64,000 bases of DNA. Source: Planctomycetota bacterium. Its GTDB lineage: Bacteria; Planctomycetota; Phycisphaerae; Phycisphaerales; UBA1924. The position numbers and the translations under genes are program-made. Location: the NCBI GenBank assembly GCA_020831805.1, contig JAFIFX010000002.1, positions 1 to 64,000 of the forward strand. Direction: 5' to 3'. This document shows, piece by piece, positions 8,753 to 19,080 of this stretch. Numbering within the stretch: the stretch's first letter is position 1; each line of letters begins with the position of its first letter. Under the pieces are notes generated by a model. It ran no database searches. It was not told the origin of the DNA and was given only the letters and a program-made list of their open reading frames with translations.

Positions 8753-9823
8753 TCAATCCACGCCGGTGTTCCCGGATCCCACGGCGTACGCGGCGCCGAT
8801 CGCGAAGAGGAAGAAGAACACATCCCGGAAGCTGAAGCTCAGCAGGAATCCCGCCTCGTGTAGGTGGGGGCGGGCGGCGCGCAGCCGGTCGGCGAGCAGG
8901 TCTTCCGCCGCGAACGCGCGCTGTTCCTCGTCCATCCCCCGCCAGCGTTCATCGGCCTCCTCAAGCACATCTTCCGGGTAGTCGTCGGGATAGACGCCGA
9001 AGTTCATGAGATACTCGTAGTCCTCGCGCGTGTCGCGGTCCATGTCCTGGTAGAGCAGACGGTGGTGCAGGATGTCGCCGACCATGCCGCTGCGAACAAA
9101 GTCGGCCATTTCCTCTGGACCCAGCGTCTCAAGCCAGACATTCGACGCGGCGTGGTCGGCGACGAACTTATCCATCAGGTGGGCCATGCCGAAGTACTTG
9201 CCCCCGAGGATGGACAGGATGGTAAAGACGACGGCGATCACGCCGGTCCCCATCCCGGTCTGGCCGCGGGATCCCAGCGCGGTCCCCAGCCCGCACAGCC
9301 CCCCGACCAGGATGGCGATCCAGCCGATCTGGCGTTCGATGCCGATGATGATGCCCGCCCAGATGAGCCCCCCGAGCGTGGCGGCGACCGCCCCGCCGAT
9401 GGCCGAGCCGAGCAGGAACGCGCCGCCCGCCTTGGCGAACTCCCCCGCACCGCCCGCCATCGCGCCCAGCCCCGCGCCCGCCTTGCCCGGCTTGATCTCG
9501 GAGACCTTGGTCTTCAGCCCCTTGCCCGTCTGCAGGTTGAAGCCACAGCCCGTGCAGATCACGGCCCCGGCTGCCACGCCCCTGCCGCAGCCCGGGCACC
9601 CCGCGCGCAGCCCGTTCGGCCCGGCCGCCGGCTCCAGCACCGGTTCGATGTCGTCGAGCAACGCGCCCATGAGGTCGTCCTCGGGCGGCGTCGGCTCCGG
9701 CTCGCGCCGCGTCGCCTCGGCGCATGCCCGGTGTGCGTACTGACCCTTCCCATTCTTGATCCTGGGCTGGCCCGCGCAGCTCTTCCCGCAGAGCACGCAG
9801 ACCTTCGCGGCGTCATCCGGCAT
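8753..9823 (-). CDS. Zinc-ribbon membrane protein, hypothetical
   Basis: CVLCGKSC...GCPGCGRGVAAGAVICTGCGFNLQTGKG followed by hydrophobic segments. Confidence 0.65.
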   Translation of the reverse strand: MPDDAAKVCVLCGKSCAGQPRIKNGKGQYAHRACAEATRREPEPTPPEDDLMGALLDDIEPVLEPAAGPNGLRAGCPGCGRGVAAGAVICTGCGFNLQTGKGLKTKVSEIKPGKAGAGLGAMAGGAGEFAKAGGAFLLGSAIGGAVAATLGGLIWAGIIIGIERQIGWIAILVGGLCGLGTALGSRGQTGMGTGVIAVVFTILSILGGKYFGMAHLMDKFVADHAASNVWLETLGPEEMADFVRSGMVGDILHHRLLYQDMDRDTREDYEYLMNFGVYPDDYPEDVLEEADERWRGMDEEQRAFAAEDLLADRLRAARPHLHEAGFLLSFSFRDVFFFLFAIGAAYAVGSGNTGVD

Positions 9824-9975
9824 GTCGAACCCCTGTGCGTGTGAACACCCGCCACTGCGGCGGACGACGCAGCGTACAGGGTCCGTACAACCTGCACAAG
9901 AGCCGTGCCGGGTCTTACTGATAATTTCTGGGGCTTCCCCTGCCCGGCGATCAGTGGTTATCGGACTGCCTGGAC

Positions 9976-10320
9976 TCAGCCCCGCGCCCGGCATGCCTCC
10001 AGGAACGCCACCGCCCGGCGGAGGTGGGGGATCACGATCGACCCGCCGACCACCAGCGCGATGTCGAAGGTCTCCCACAGCTCCTGGTCCGTCGCCCCGG
10101 CCTTGACGGCCTGGTCGATGTGGTACGCGATGCAGTCGTCGCACCGCAGCACCATGCTCGCCGACAGGCCGAGCAGTTCCTTGGTCTTCGCGTCCAGGGC
10201 CCCGGCTTCATAGGTCTTGGTATCGAGCGTGAAGAACCGCCTGGTCTGCGTCGTCCCCCGCGCGAGGATCTTCTCGTTCAACTCGGCCCGGAACGCCTGG
10301 AACTCGTCGTAGCGGCTCAT
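9976..10320 (-). CDS. Carboxymuconolactone decarboxylase / AhpD-like family protein
   Basis: LDAKTKELLGLSASMVLRCDDCIAYHIDQAVKAGATDQELWE. Confidence 0.85.
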   Translation of the reverse strand: MSRYDEFQAFRAELNEKILARGTTQTRRFFTLDTKTYEAGALDAKTKELLGLSASMVLRCDDCIAYHIDQAVKAGATDQELWETFDIALVVGGSIVIPHLRRAVAFLEACRARG

Positions 10321-10328
10321 GGGCAACG

Positions 10329-10421
10329 ATAGGGACTGGCCACCAGGGAACAGGGGAAGACCGGGACGGACAGCGCGGTGCCTTCTTCCCAAGTGGCCAG
10401 TGGCCAGTACCAAGTCCCTAT
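10329..10421. repeat. Intergenic imperfect inverted repeat
   Basis: atagggactggccaccagggaa ... ttcccaagtggccag[tggccagtaccaa]gtccctat. Confidence 0.6.
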
Positions 10422-10430
10422 CCTCTTCCG

Positions 10431-11675
10431 TTGAACCCCAAGCAACGCCGCGAACTCGAAGACGCCCTCGAAGCCCTGCCCAAACGCGAGCGGGACCGGC
10501 TGTTCGATGAAGCTCGCAAGCAGCGTTCCGACGCCCAGAAACGCCGCCGGACAAAGTCCCGCGAGTCCGTCGACGGCGAGCGCATCGGCGGCAAGTCCCG
10601 GCCCGACCCGCTGATCGATTGGGTCCTCCGCCTGCTGGCCGACGAACGCAAGCGCGGCTCGACCCCCACCGACGCACCCGACACGCCCGGCGTCGGTCAG
10701 CCCGCGGCCCTGCGCGAGGGCCTGGTCGTCGGCCTGACCCGCCGGTGGGCCGAGGTCCTGCCGGACGCGGACGACGCCGAGCCCGTCGGCTGCCGCCTGT
10801 CCGCCGACCTGGCGTCCCGCCAGCAGTCGGCCATCGCGGTGGGGGACCGGGCCGTGTTCACCGCCGCCGCGGACCCGGAGATCGTCCGCGTGCTGCCCCG
10901 GCGCACGGTGCTCAGCCGGCCCGACCCGCGCGACGCCAACACCGAGCGCGTGGTGGCCGCCAACATCGACGCGGCGGTCATCGTCGTCTCCGTCGTCTCC
11001 CCGCCGCTGCACCCCCGCCTGATCGACCGCTACCTCGTCGCCATCGAGCACGGCGGCGCCTCGCCGATCATCGCGGTCAACAAGGCCGACCTGCTCGCGC
11101 CAGACGCGCTCGATACCGAGCTGCGCCAGCTCGACCCCTACCGCGCCGCGGGCATCCCCGTGGCCGTCTGCCGGGCCGACCCGGAAACCGGGACGCGCGA
11201 TGTCTCCGCGCTGCGCCGCCTGCTTGAAGGCAAGACCTGCGCCTTCGTCGGCCACTCCGGCGTGGGCAAGAGCTCGCTGGCCAACGCCCTGCACCCGGAT
11301 CTCGGCCTGGAGGTCGGTTCGGTCCGCACCCAGGACCGGCGCGGCCGCCACACCACCACCGCCTCGACCATGCACCGCGTCCCCGGCGGCATCCGGGTGA
11401 TCGACACCCCGGGCGTGCGCTACTTCGGCCTGGCCGACATCACGCCGGACGAGCTGCGGTGGATGTTCCCCGAGTTCATCGCATTCGCGCCGGACTGCCG
11501 CTTTGCCGACTGCACGCATGATCACGAGCCGGACTGCGCCGTCCGCGCCGCGGCCGAGTCCGGGCGCATCCCCAAAGTCCGCCACGAGACCTACCTGCGT
11601 TTGCTCGAGGAGCTGCGGACGGGCAAGCCGCCCGGCGAGATCACCGAGCGCATCCGCCCGCCGCGCGACGGATGA
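10431..11675 (+). CDS. rsgA: Ribosome small subunit-dependent GTPase A
   Basis: Circularly permuted GTPase motifs NKAD, GHSGVGKSSL, DTPG and C-terminal Zn cluster CRFADCTHDHEPDC. Confidence 0.93.
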   Translation: MNPKQRRELEDALEALPKRERDRLFDEARKQRSDAQKRRRTKSRESVDGERIGGKSRPDPLIDWVLRLLADERKRGSTPTDAPDTPGVGQPAALREGLVVGLTRRWAEVLPDADDAEPVGCRLSADLASRQQSAIAVGDRAVFTAAADPEIVRVLPRRTVLSRPDPRDANTERVVAANIDAAVIVVSVVSPPLHPRLIDRYLVAIEHGGASPIIAVNKADLLAPDALDTELRQLDPYRAAGIPVAVCRADPETGTRDVSALRRLLEGKTCAFVGHSGVGKSSLANALHPDLGLEVGSVRTQDRRGRHTTTASTMHRVPGGIRVIDTPGVRYFGLADITPDELRWMFPEFIAFAPDCRFADCTHDHEPDCAVRAAAESGRIPKVRHETYLRLLEELRTGKPPGEITERIRPPRDG

Positions 11676-11757
11676 AAAGACGGGCCGGGCGCGTGGGTTC
11701 GTGGCCCATCGCATCCGGCCCGTGCGTGTGGCCCGGCGTTGGCCCGGACAAAGCCCG

Positions 11758-13692
11758 TCACATCGCGTCGCGGTACATCTGCACGAAGCGGGCGATGTCG
11801 AAGAAATCCAGCCGCCAGTTGCCGTCGAGGTCGGCGTTGAGGTCGCCGGCCTTGAACGCCTGGATGAACGCGATCACATCGAGCGCGTCGACCGTGCCCG
11901 AGCCGTCAAAGTCCAGCGGGTGGGCCGGCGCGCTGATCCGCAGCACCTGGTTCGCCGCGACATTCATGAGGGTGGTGTGCGTCCCGTCCGGCCATTCCGC
12001 CCGGACCACATCGACCATGGTGTCCGTGCCCAGGCCGAAGTGGGCCTCCATGGGCGAGGTCGTGCAGTGGTTCGATGCGTTGTCGATCGGCGCGATCCGC
12101 GGGCCCTGGTTCGAGATGATCCGCACCATCGAGCCGATGCCGTTGGGCGCCAGCGTCGGCCGGTCGCTCGTGGTCAGCACGACGCGCAGCCAGTTCGCGT
12201 CCGGCGGCGTGACGCGGTCCGGCCCGATCAGCGTGTTGCGGAACACGGCCATCGGCTGGTTGTTGCAGATGATCACCAAGTCCAGGTCGCCGTCGTTGTC
12301 GATATCCATGCGGATCAGGCCGCGGCCCTGTCCGTTGTGAATGAACCCGAGTTCCTGGGCGCGGTCCGTGAACGAGACCCCATTCCCGTTGTTCATGTAC
12401 AGCAGCGACGGGCTGTTGGCGAACTGCCCGAGCGCGCCGTTCGTCTCGGCGATGTCCAGGTGCCCGTCGTTGTCGAAGTCGGAGATGATCGTGCCCCAGC
12501 CCCAGTAGCCCTCCAGCACGCCCAGCTCCGCCGCCCGGTCGATGAAGTAGCCCTCCTCGTTCTGCACGAACATCAGGTTCCCCGAGCCGAACTGGGTGAT
12601 GTTGGTGACATAGAAATCGAGCAGGCCGTTGTTGTTGATGTCCCCCACATCCACGCCCATGGCGTTGGCGATGCCGATGCGCGGGGCCAGATCGTTGCGC
12701 CGGGTGAAGGTCTCGTCCCCGTTGTTGATGTACACCCGGCTCGTGCCCGTGTCGGCGATCAGCAGCAGGTCCGGGTAGCGGTTGCCGGTCAGGTCGATGA
12801 ACCGCGGCAGGAACCCGTGCACCCGCGTTTCGAGCATCCCCGCCTGCTCGGTGATGTCGGTAAACCGCCACACGCCGTCCTGGTCCGGCCCGTCGTTGCG
12901 GTAGAGCCGGTTGCCCGCGTGCTGGCTGCGGTAGCCGCAGATCATCAGGTCCAGCCGCCCGTTGAGATTGATATCGCCCCAGCCCGAGCCGGTCCCGTCC
13001 ACGAAGTTGCTGAAGAAGTTGTTCAGCCCCGCCTCGTCGGCCACATTGACGAAGTTCCGGTCGTTCGAGCCCGGCTCGCCGTCGTTGCGCAGCAGCAGGT
13101 GCCGACGCGCCTGCGGCAGGCTGTCCGACGGGCCGTAGCTGGTGATCAGCATGTCCAGGTTCCCGTCGTTGTTAAAGTCCGCCACCGACACCCCGTAGGC
13201 GTGGTGCATCCGGTCCAGCCCCCACTGGGGGGCCATGTCGGTGAAGGTGCCGTCGCCGTTGTTGACGAACATCCGGTCGGGGAACACCCCGCCCCCCAGC
13301 ACGAACAGGTCGTGCAGCCCGTTGCCGTTGAAGTCGGCCGCGGCCCCGCCCGCGGCGTGGCTGGCGGCGGGCAGCAGCAGGCCCTGCGTCGTTTTGTGGG
13401 TGTGGATCAGCCCGGTGTCCTCACCTGCAAGGACGAACAGCGGGGCCACGCCCCGGCCGAGCTCCTCGGGGTCCATCCCCGCGAGCACCTGCCGGGCGAC
13501 CTCAAGCGTGAGCGCATCGGGCGTGCCGTCGGACACGACCGGCAGCGTCGCCGCGGGCTTCGCCACCGGCGCCGCCTTCCGCGCCGACGCGGGACCAGCC
13601 CGCTCGGACGCCCACGCGACAGAACCCGCACAGATCAGAAGACCCACGCACACCGCGGCGCGTCCGGGGACGCGCGAAACAAAATGTGACAT
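11758..13692 (-). CDS. FG-GAP/VCBS repeat protein (ASPIC/UnbV-like) with C-terminal dockerin-like repeat
   Basis: Repeated DFNNDGNLDM motifs; C-term DFDGSGTVDALDVIAFIQAF...DLDGNWRLDFFDIARFVQMY. Confidence 0.8.
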   Translation of the reverse strand: MSHFVSRVPGRAAVCVGLLICAGSVAWASERAGPASARKAAPVAKPAATLPVVSDGTPDALTLEVARQVLAGMDPEELGRGVAPLFVLAGEDTGLIHTHKTTQGLLLPAASHAAGGAAADFNGNGLHDLFVLGGGVFPDRMFVNNGDGTFTDMAPQWGLDRMHHAYGVSVADFNNDGNLDMLITSYGPSDSLPQARRHLLLRNDGEPGSNDRNFVNVADEAGLNNFFSNFVDGTGSGWGDINLNGRLDLMICGYRSQHAGNRLYRNDGPDQDGVWRFTDITEQAGMLETRVHGFLPRFIDLTGNRYPDLLLIADTGTSRVYINNGDETFTRRNDLAPRIGIANAMGVDVGDINNNGLLDFYVTNITQFGSGNLMFVQNEEGYFIDRAAELGVLEGYWGWGTIISDFDNDGHLDIAETNGALGQFANSPSLLYMNNGNGVSFTDRAQELGFIHNGQGRGLIRMDIDNDGDLDLVIICNNQPMAVFRNTLIGPDRVTPPDANWLRVVLTTSDRPTLAPNGIGSMVRIISNQGPRIAPIDNASNHCTTSPMEAHFGLGTDTMVDVVRAEWPDGTHTTLMNVAANQVLRISAPAHPLDFDGSGTVDALDVIAFIQAFKAGDLNADLDGNWRLDFFDIARFVQMYRDAM

Positions 13693-13888
13693 CGTGTCAA
13701 CCCCACACGACATGCCCGCCGGGATGGAGCGTCCCGGCGGTAGAACCCACGAGCGTCGCACGACCGAAATGCCGCGCACGGAGTGGACCCCACGAAGACC
13801 CACGCCGCGGCCCAGCGGGAAATCAGTTCCCGACGGGCGGACAATCCCGGATCGCCGACCGTGTAGGAATACCAGAGAACCCCCGCCG

Positions 13889-15430
13889 ATGCAAGAGAAA
13901 ACCAACCAGGCCGACACGAACCCCGCCCCGCCCACGCCAGGCCCGCTGGACCCCGGGCTGTACGAGGCCCTGGTCGCCCAGGTCGCAGCCTGGGGCGCAG
14001 GCTATCTCCGGGGCCTGCCCGATCGCCCCGTCCGCCCCGACGCAAAGCCCGGCGACACCCTCGCCCGGCTCCCCGCCCGGCCGCCCGAATCCGGCCTCGG
14101 CGAGCCCGGCTGGGGCACGATCCTGGCCGACCTCGACCGCGACATCGTCCCGGGCCTGGTCCACTGGCAGCACCCCGGCTTCTTCGCCTACTTCTCCTGC
14201 AACGCCTCCGCCCCCGCCATCGCCGCCGAACTCGCCAGCGCCACCCTGAATACCAACGGCATGCTCTGGGCCACCTCGCCCGCGGCCACCGAACTCGAGA
14301 TGCGCATGATGGACTGGTGCGCCCATCTCTTCGGCCTGCCCGAGTCATTCCGCTTCGACGCCGGCGCGGGCGGCGCGGCCGGGGGGGGCGGGGGCGGCGT
14401 CATTCAGGCGACCGCGTCGGAGGCGACCCTGGCCGCGCTGGTCGCGGCCCGGTCCCGGGCCGTGCGCGCCGGCGCGGCCCGCGACCGGGTCACGGTCTAC
14501 ACCTCCGAGCAGGCCCACTCGTCGGTCGTCAAGGCCGCCATGGTCGCGGGGCTGGCCGACCACCCACTGGACGACGGACGCGTGCGTGTCATCGGCACGG
14601 ACGCGGCGCTGCGGATGGACCCCGCCCGGCTCGCCGCGGCGGTCCGGGCGGACCTCGACGCGGGCCTGGTCCCCGCGCTGGTCGTCGCCACCCTGGGCAG
14701 CACCTCCACCGGCGCGTTCGACCCGCTCCCGGGGATCCACGCGGCGTGCGAGGGCCTCGGCGTCCGCCCGTGGCTGCATGTCGACGCCGCCTGGGCCGGG
14801 GCCGCGATGGTCTGCCCCGAGCACCGCGCCTTCGCGCAGGGCATCGAGCACGCCGACTCGGTCTGCATCAATCCGCACAAGTGGCTGCTGACCAACTTCG
14901 ACTGCGACCTGTTCTGGGTCCGCGACGCCCGGGCCCTGACCGGCTCGATGTCCATCACCCCCGCCTACCTGCGCGATGAGCAGAGCGCCGCCGGCCGAGT
15001 GGTGGACTACCGCGACTGGCATGTCCCGCTCGGCCGCCGCCTCCGCGCCCTCAAGCTCTGGTTCGTCATCCGCCACTTCGGGGCCGAGGGCCTGCGGGCC
15101 CACATCCGGGGTCACATCGCCCTGGCCGAACGCATCGAGGCCTGGCTGCGGGACCACCCCCGGTTCTCCGTTCCCTTCCCCCGGTCGCTCGGCCTGGTCT
15201 GCTTCCGCGTGGGCGACGACGACCGCCAGACCACCGAACTGGTCGCCCGCGTCAACGCGGGACGCCGCGTGCTGATCACCCCAACCTCGGTGCCGCTGGT
15301 CGCCGGCGGCCCGCCACAGCCCGTGGGGCGGATCTCCGTGGGCACGACCACCACCGACGCCCGCGCCGTAGAGCTCCTGCTGGCCGAGCTGGGCGCGGCG
15401 GCCGATGCCGTGGTACAGTCAGCACCGTGA
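13889..15430 (+). CDS. PLP-dependent group II amino-acid decarboxylase (aromatic-L-amino-acid decarboxylase family)
   Basis: HVDAAWAGAAMVCPEHR, SVCINPHKWLLTNFDCDLFWV (PLP lysine). Confidence 0.88.
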   Translation: MQEKTNQADTNPAPPTPGPLDPGLYEALVAQVAAWGAGYLRGLPDRPVRPDAKPGDTLARLPARPPESGLGEPGWGTILADLDRDIVPGLVHWQHPGFFAYFSCNASAPAIAAELASATLNTNGMLWATSPAATELEMRMMDWCAHLFGLPESFRFDAGAGGAAGGGGGGVIQATASEATLAALVAARSRAVRAGAARDRVTVYTSEQAHSSVVKAAMVAGLADHPLDDGRVRVIGTDAALRMDPARLAAAVRADLDAGLVPALVVATLGSTSTGAFDPLPGIHAACEGLGVRPWLHVDAAWAGAAMVCPEHRAFAQGIEHADSVCINPHKWLLTNFDCDLFWVRDARALTGSMSITPAYLRDEQSAAGRVVDYRDWHVPLGRRLRALKLWFVIRHFGAEGLRAHIRGHIALAERIEAWLRDHPRFSVPFPRSLGLVCFRVGDDDRQTTELVARVNAGRRVLITPTSVPLVAGGPPQPVGRISVGTTTTDARAVELLLAELGAAADAVVQSAP

Positions 15431-16011
15431 CCCGCGCCATCGCCATCCCGATCCTCCTGCTCGCACTCGGTTTGCTCGCCCCCGGCTGCGCCTCCGTCCC
15501 GCCCGGGGCCCGCGCCGACGCCGAGATGACGCCCGAGTCCTACCCGGACCTGTTCAACGCCGCCCGGGACGTGCTGACCGAGTACCGCTTCACCCTCGAT
15601 CGCGTGGACGCCGCCCGCGGTGTGATCACCACCGCGCCCAAGCGGACCGCCGGCCTGGCCACCCCCTGGGACCGCGAGCAGTCCACCATCGGCCAGAGCT
15701 TCGAGGACCTCGCCCACCAGCATGAGCGCATCGCCCGCGTCACCTTCGAGCCCGCCGACAACCCGACCCGTGTCGGCGTGGAGGTGGTCGTCCAGCGCGT
15801 GCGCCGGCCGCACTGGCGGATCGAGACCGACGCCATCCGCATGTCCACCCACGCCCGCGACCCGCTGGCCATCCGCGCCGGCGTACCCACCGAGTACCGC
15901 GAGCCGGTCTCTGAGGACCGCGCCCTGGCCGCCCGGCTCATGCACCGGATCATCGAGCGTGCGGGCCTGCCCGTTCCGGCGGACGATCCGCAGCCCGCCG
16001 ACCGCGGATAA
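15427..16011 (+). CDS. Putative lipoprotein, translationally coupled to the upstream decarboxylase
   Basis: Signal peptide with lipobox LAPGC; GTGA start/stop overlap. Confidence 0.65.
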   Translation: MTRAIAIPILLLALGLLAPGCASVPPGARADAEMTPESYPDLFNAARDVLTEYRFTLDRVDAARGVITTAPKRTAGLATPWDREQSTIGQSFEDLAHQHERIARVTFEPADNPTRVGVEVVVQRVRRPHWRIETDAIRMSTHARDPLAIRAGVPTEYREPVSEDRALAARLMHRIIERAGLPVPADDPQPADRG

Positions 16012-16014
16012 AAA

Positions 16015-16036
16015 CACCCCCGCCGGGGCGGGGGTG
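16015..16036. terminator. Palindromic terminator-like hairpin
   Basis: cacccccgcc-gg-ggcgggggtg between convergent genes. Confidence 0.55.
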
Positions 16037-16088
16037 GCCGGTGTGGTGGTGGGGGGGTGATCCGATCCGGCTGGGCTCAGCCCGTTGA

Positions 16089-17000
16089 TCAGCCGGGCCG
16101 GCGGGCGGCCGCGCCGGTCCCCGGCGCCGGTTCGATCTGCGCCGCCGCGCGAACACGCTCGATCACCACCGGGTCCAGCTCGGACTTCTCCCGCGTGCCG
16201 TGGCCAAGGGCCCTGGCCACCAACTCCCCGCGCGAAGACGCGTCGAGCTTGCGGTGCAGGCTCTTGACATGGTCGTGCACGGTGTGCGGGCTGCGCCCGA
16301 GTTCCTCGGCGATCTCGCGGACCGAGCGCCCCAGGATCAGCCGCTCGAGCACATCCTGCTCCCGGTCGGTCATCCAGGAGATGGGCCCCTCCGCCGGCAG
16401 CGCCTTGCGCACGCGTTGGGCCAGCAACGGCAGCAGGGCCCCGAGCGTCCGGGCGTTGGCCCGCGTCGATCCGTTGGGCGCGTGCCCGAGCGCCACGAAG
16501 ACCAGCAGCGATCGATTCGGCTCGCCCTTGCCGATCGGCACGATCCCGATGAGCAGCTTCTCGACCCCGGCGGGGTTCCACACCCGGCTCAGCGGGCCGT
16601 CCCGCCACGGGCCCAGATCCGAGCACACCGCGGCCAGCCCCCGACGCAGGGCCGCGTCCGGCAGCGTGATGCCCAGGTCGGTCATCCGCTCCAGCCGCAC
16701 CCGCAGCCCGAGCATGTCGGCCTTCGGGTCGGTCAGCTGCTCGCGCTCCTTCTCGGAGACGCCCGCCCCGACCGCCTCGATGACATGGACCTGCCCGTTG
16801 GGCTCCAGCGTGGCGATCGCCATGCCCACCCGGCACCACGGGTCGATGCCCGTCAGGGCCGTGGCGGCCTGGTCCACCCAGTCCTGTGTTGCCACCGCGG
16901 GCAACTCCGTGATTTCCCCCGCCACCCGGGCCAGGGTTCGTTGATCGAACCCCGTTTCCCGGTGACCCGGCTGCGTGTGCATGTCCGTCACAGCGTGCAT
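16089..17000 (-). CDS. LuxR-family HTH transcriptional regulator
   Basis: MTDREQDVLERLILGRSVREIAEELGRSPHTVHDHVKSLHRKL; start uncertain (ORF extends to 17108). Confidence 0.78.
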   Translation of the reverse strand: MHAVTDMHTQPGHRETGFDQRTLARVAGEITELPAVATQDWVDQAATALTGIDPWCRVGMAIATLEPNGQVHVIEAVGAGVSEKEREQLTDPKADMLGLRVRLERMTDLGITLPDAALRRGLAAVCSDLGPWRDGPLSRVWNPAGVEKLLIGIVPIGKGEPNRSLLVFVALGHAPNGSTRANARTLGALLPLLAQRVRKALPAEGPISWMTDREQDVLERLILGRSVREIAEELGRSPHTVHDHVKSLHRKLDASSRGELVARALGHGTREKSELDPVVIERVRAAAQIEPAPGTGAAARRPG

Positions 17001-17435
17001 CCTTTCCAACGCGTCGCCGATCCCCCGTGGACGAGTTTGTTTTCGGACCATCATGGTCCTTGTTTTCTGTTCCCCAGAGTCGGGTGTGAGTATCGGTCCT
17101 TTTCCCACTTGGTTGAGGGGCTTCGACCCCGCGATTCAATCAAAATAGGCATCATGCCCTACCAGAAGCCCCCCTCTTTCGGTCCACCGGATTAAGCGTA
17201 CCACAACTTGGTCGGTATGGGGAGTCTGAACTTCCGAAGACAATATACGGACTTCGCCCCCCATTGTGCACCCGAAAATCCGGGAGAACCTTCCGATTCG
17301 CTGGAACCTCTCCAAATTGGAGGCACATTTCGGGTGTCGGCGGCGAAACCGGGGCCGCCGACCCTGACTCACCACCCCCCGGAACGAGAGAGGAACCGAC
17401 GCAGCGCGATTCATCGCGCCCGTGCCGGCTGTGCC

Positions 17436-18083
17436 ATGCACCTGTCTTTGTCGACATCCGGATCTTTCTTTGAGCCCTGCACCTGGCAGCCCGAGGTCTG
17501 CAGCAAGCTCGAAAGCCACCACCTGGTGGCCTGGTCGCGCGATGTCCGATCCCGCACCCGGTTCGCCCCCAGCCTCCAGTCCTACCTCCAGACCCAGCCC
17601 GCCACCGAGGTCTGCATCCTCCACGGCCGGGCCATCCTGGACCTCGAATCCTTCTGCGCCCAGCTCGAACGCCAGATCCTCGTCGACGAACTGGCCCGCA
17701 CCATCGACGGCCCCCGGGGCGTGGTCGCCGCCCTGCGTCAGCGTTCGCTGATCCCCGGCCGCACGCCCCCCCGCCAGCGTGTGCTCATCTGGCACGACGC
17801 CGATGTGCTCTGCCGCGCCCGGCCCGGCCTGTTCGCCGACCTGGCCGAGGCCATCACCGGCGTCTCGGCCGAGCTGGAGTTCGCCAGCGACGCCGGGATA
17901 TTCGTCCAGCGGGCGGTCTTCCTCGGGCCGGAGCGCCTGCGTGACTTCGCCCGCCAGCCCGGCTCCTGCTTCCGGACCTGGAAGGACGACGGCGGCGTGC
18001 CCTTCTGGTCCCTCGTCAGCGGGCTCGACCGGCCCCCGGTCTCCGTCTGCTCGATCGACGCCCTGATGGAAGTCCCCGTCTGA
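17436..18083 (+). CDS. Hypothetical protein
   Basis: Coding-like ORF divergent from the LuxR gene; no family recognised. Confidence 0.5.
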   Translation: MHLSLSTSGSFFEPCTWQPEVCSKLESHHLVAWSRDVRSRTRFAPSLQSYLQTQPATEVCILHGRAILDLESFCAQLERQILVDELARTIDGPRGVVAALRQRSLIPGRTPPRQRVLIWHDADVLCRARPGLFADLAEAITGVSAELEFASDAGIFVQRAVFLGPERLRDFARQPGSCFRTWKDDGGVPFWSLVSGLDRPPVSVCSIDALMEVPV

Positions 18084-18164
18084 CCGAGGCCGACCGGACA
18101 GACCCAGCCTGACAACCCCGCTCCGGCTTGACTTTCTCCCCGTTCCGGTCTTCGGTCCGGGTCC

Positions 18165-18887
18165 ATGCGCATCATCTCCGGCAAGTTCAAGCGTCGGTCC
18201 CTCGCCGGCCCGCCCGCGGGCGCGACCACCCGCCCCATGCCCGACCTGGTCAAGGAGGCCGTCTTCAACCTCCTCCGCGGCCACTGCGCCGACGGGCCGA
18301 CCCTCGACCTGTTCAGCGGCACCGGCACCATGGGCCTCGAGGCCCTCTCCCGCGGCTCGCCCCGGGTCGTCTTCGTCGAAAAGGACCGGCGCGTCGTCAA
18401 GATCCTCGAGCAGAACATCGCCAAGCTCGACGCCGCCGACCAGTGCGAGGTCGTCGTCGGCGACGCCCTCGGCCCCGCCGCCTTGACCCGCTGCCCCCGC
18501 CCGGCCCACCTGATCTTCGTCGACCCGCCCTACGCCCTGGTCAACGAGCCCGACGGCTGGGCCCGCGTCCGTCGCCAGGCGTCGCGCCTGGTCGAGCTGC
18601 TCGACGACACCGGCTATCTCATCCTGCGCACGCCGTGGCCGTTCGTGCACATGATCGAGCCCAAGGCCCCGGACCCCGACGCGCCGGCGACGGTCAGCAT
18701 CGACCTGTCGCAGGAGGACGCCGACGACGCGCTCGACGCCTTCGAGGCCGAGCTGGCCGCCGCCGCGGGCAAGGCCAAGGGCGTGCCCGTCGAGGTCGAC
18801 CTGACGATCGACCACGCCGACGGCCCCGAGACGCACGGCTACGGCACCACCGCCGTGCACCTGTACATGAAGCGTCCGCCCGCCTGA
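18165..18887 (+). CDS. rsmD: 16S rRNA (guanine(966)-N(2))-methyltransferase
   Basis: MRIISGKFKRRSL...TRPMPDLVKEAVFNLL, DLFSGTGTMGLEALSRG, FVDPPY. Confidence 0.92.
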   Translation: MRIISGKFKRRSLAGPPAGATTRPMPDLVKEAVFNLLRGHCADGPTLDLFSGTGTMGLEALSRGSPRVVFVEKDRRVVKILEQNIAKLDAADQCEVVVGDALGPAALTRCPRPAHLIFVDPPYALVNEPDGWARVRRQASRLVELLDDTGYLILRTPWPFVHMIEPKAPDPDAPATVSIDLSQEDADDALDAFEAELAAAAGKAKGVPVEVDLTIDHADGPETHGYGTTAVHLYMKRPPA

Positions 18888-18918
18888 CGCCGACCTGTCC
18901 GCGTCGTGCCCGAACCGA

Positions 18919-19024
18919 ACCACACAGACCACGGAGCAGACAGAGAAACACAGCGCCTGACCCAGGAATGGTTTTCGAGTCTCTATTCTCTGTGCACCTC
19001 TGTGCCCTTTGTGATCTCTGTGGT
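18919..19024. repeat. Intergenic CACAGAG-type imperfect inverted repeat, copy 2
   Basis: accacacagaccacggagcagacagagaaacacag...ctctgtgccctttgtgatctctgtggt. Confidence 0.7.
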
Positions 19025-19080
19025 AAGCCCTGATGCGCGGCGTCCCCGCCCCATCCCATGACGCGCGGTACACTGCCCCC

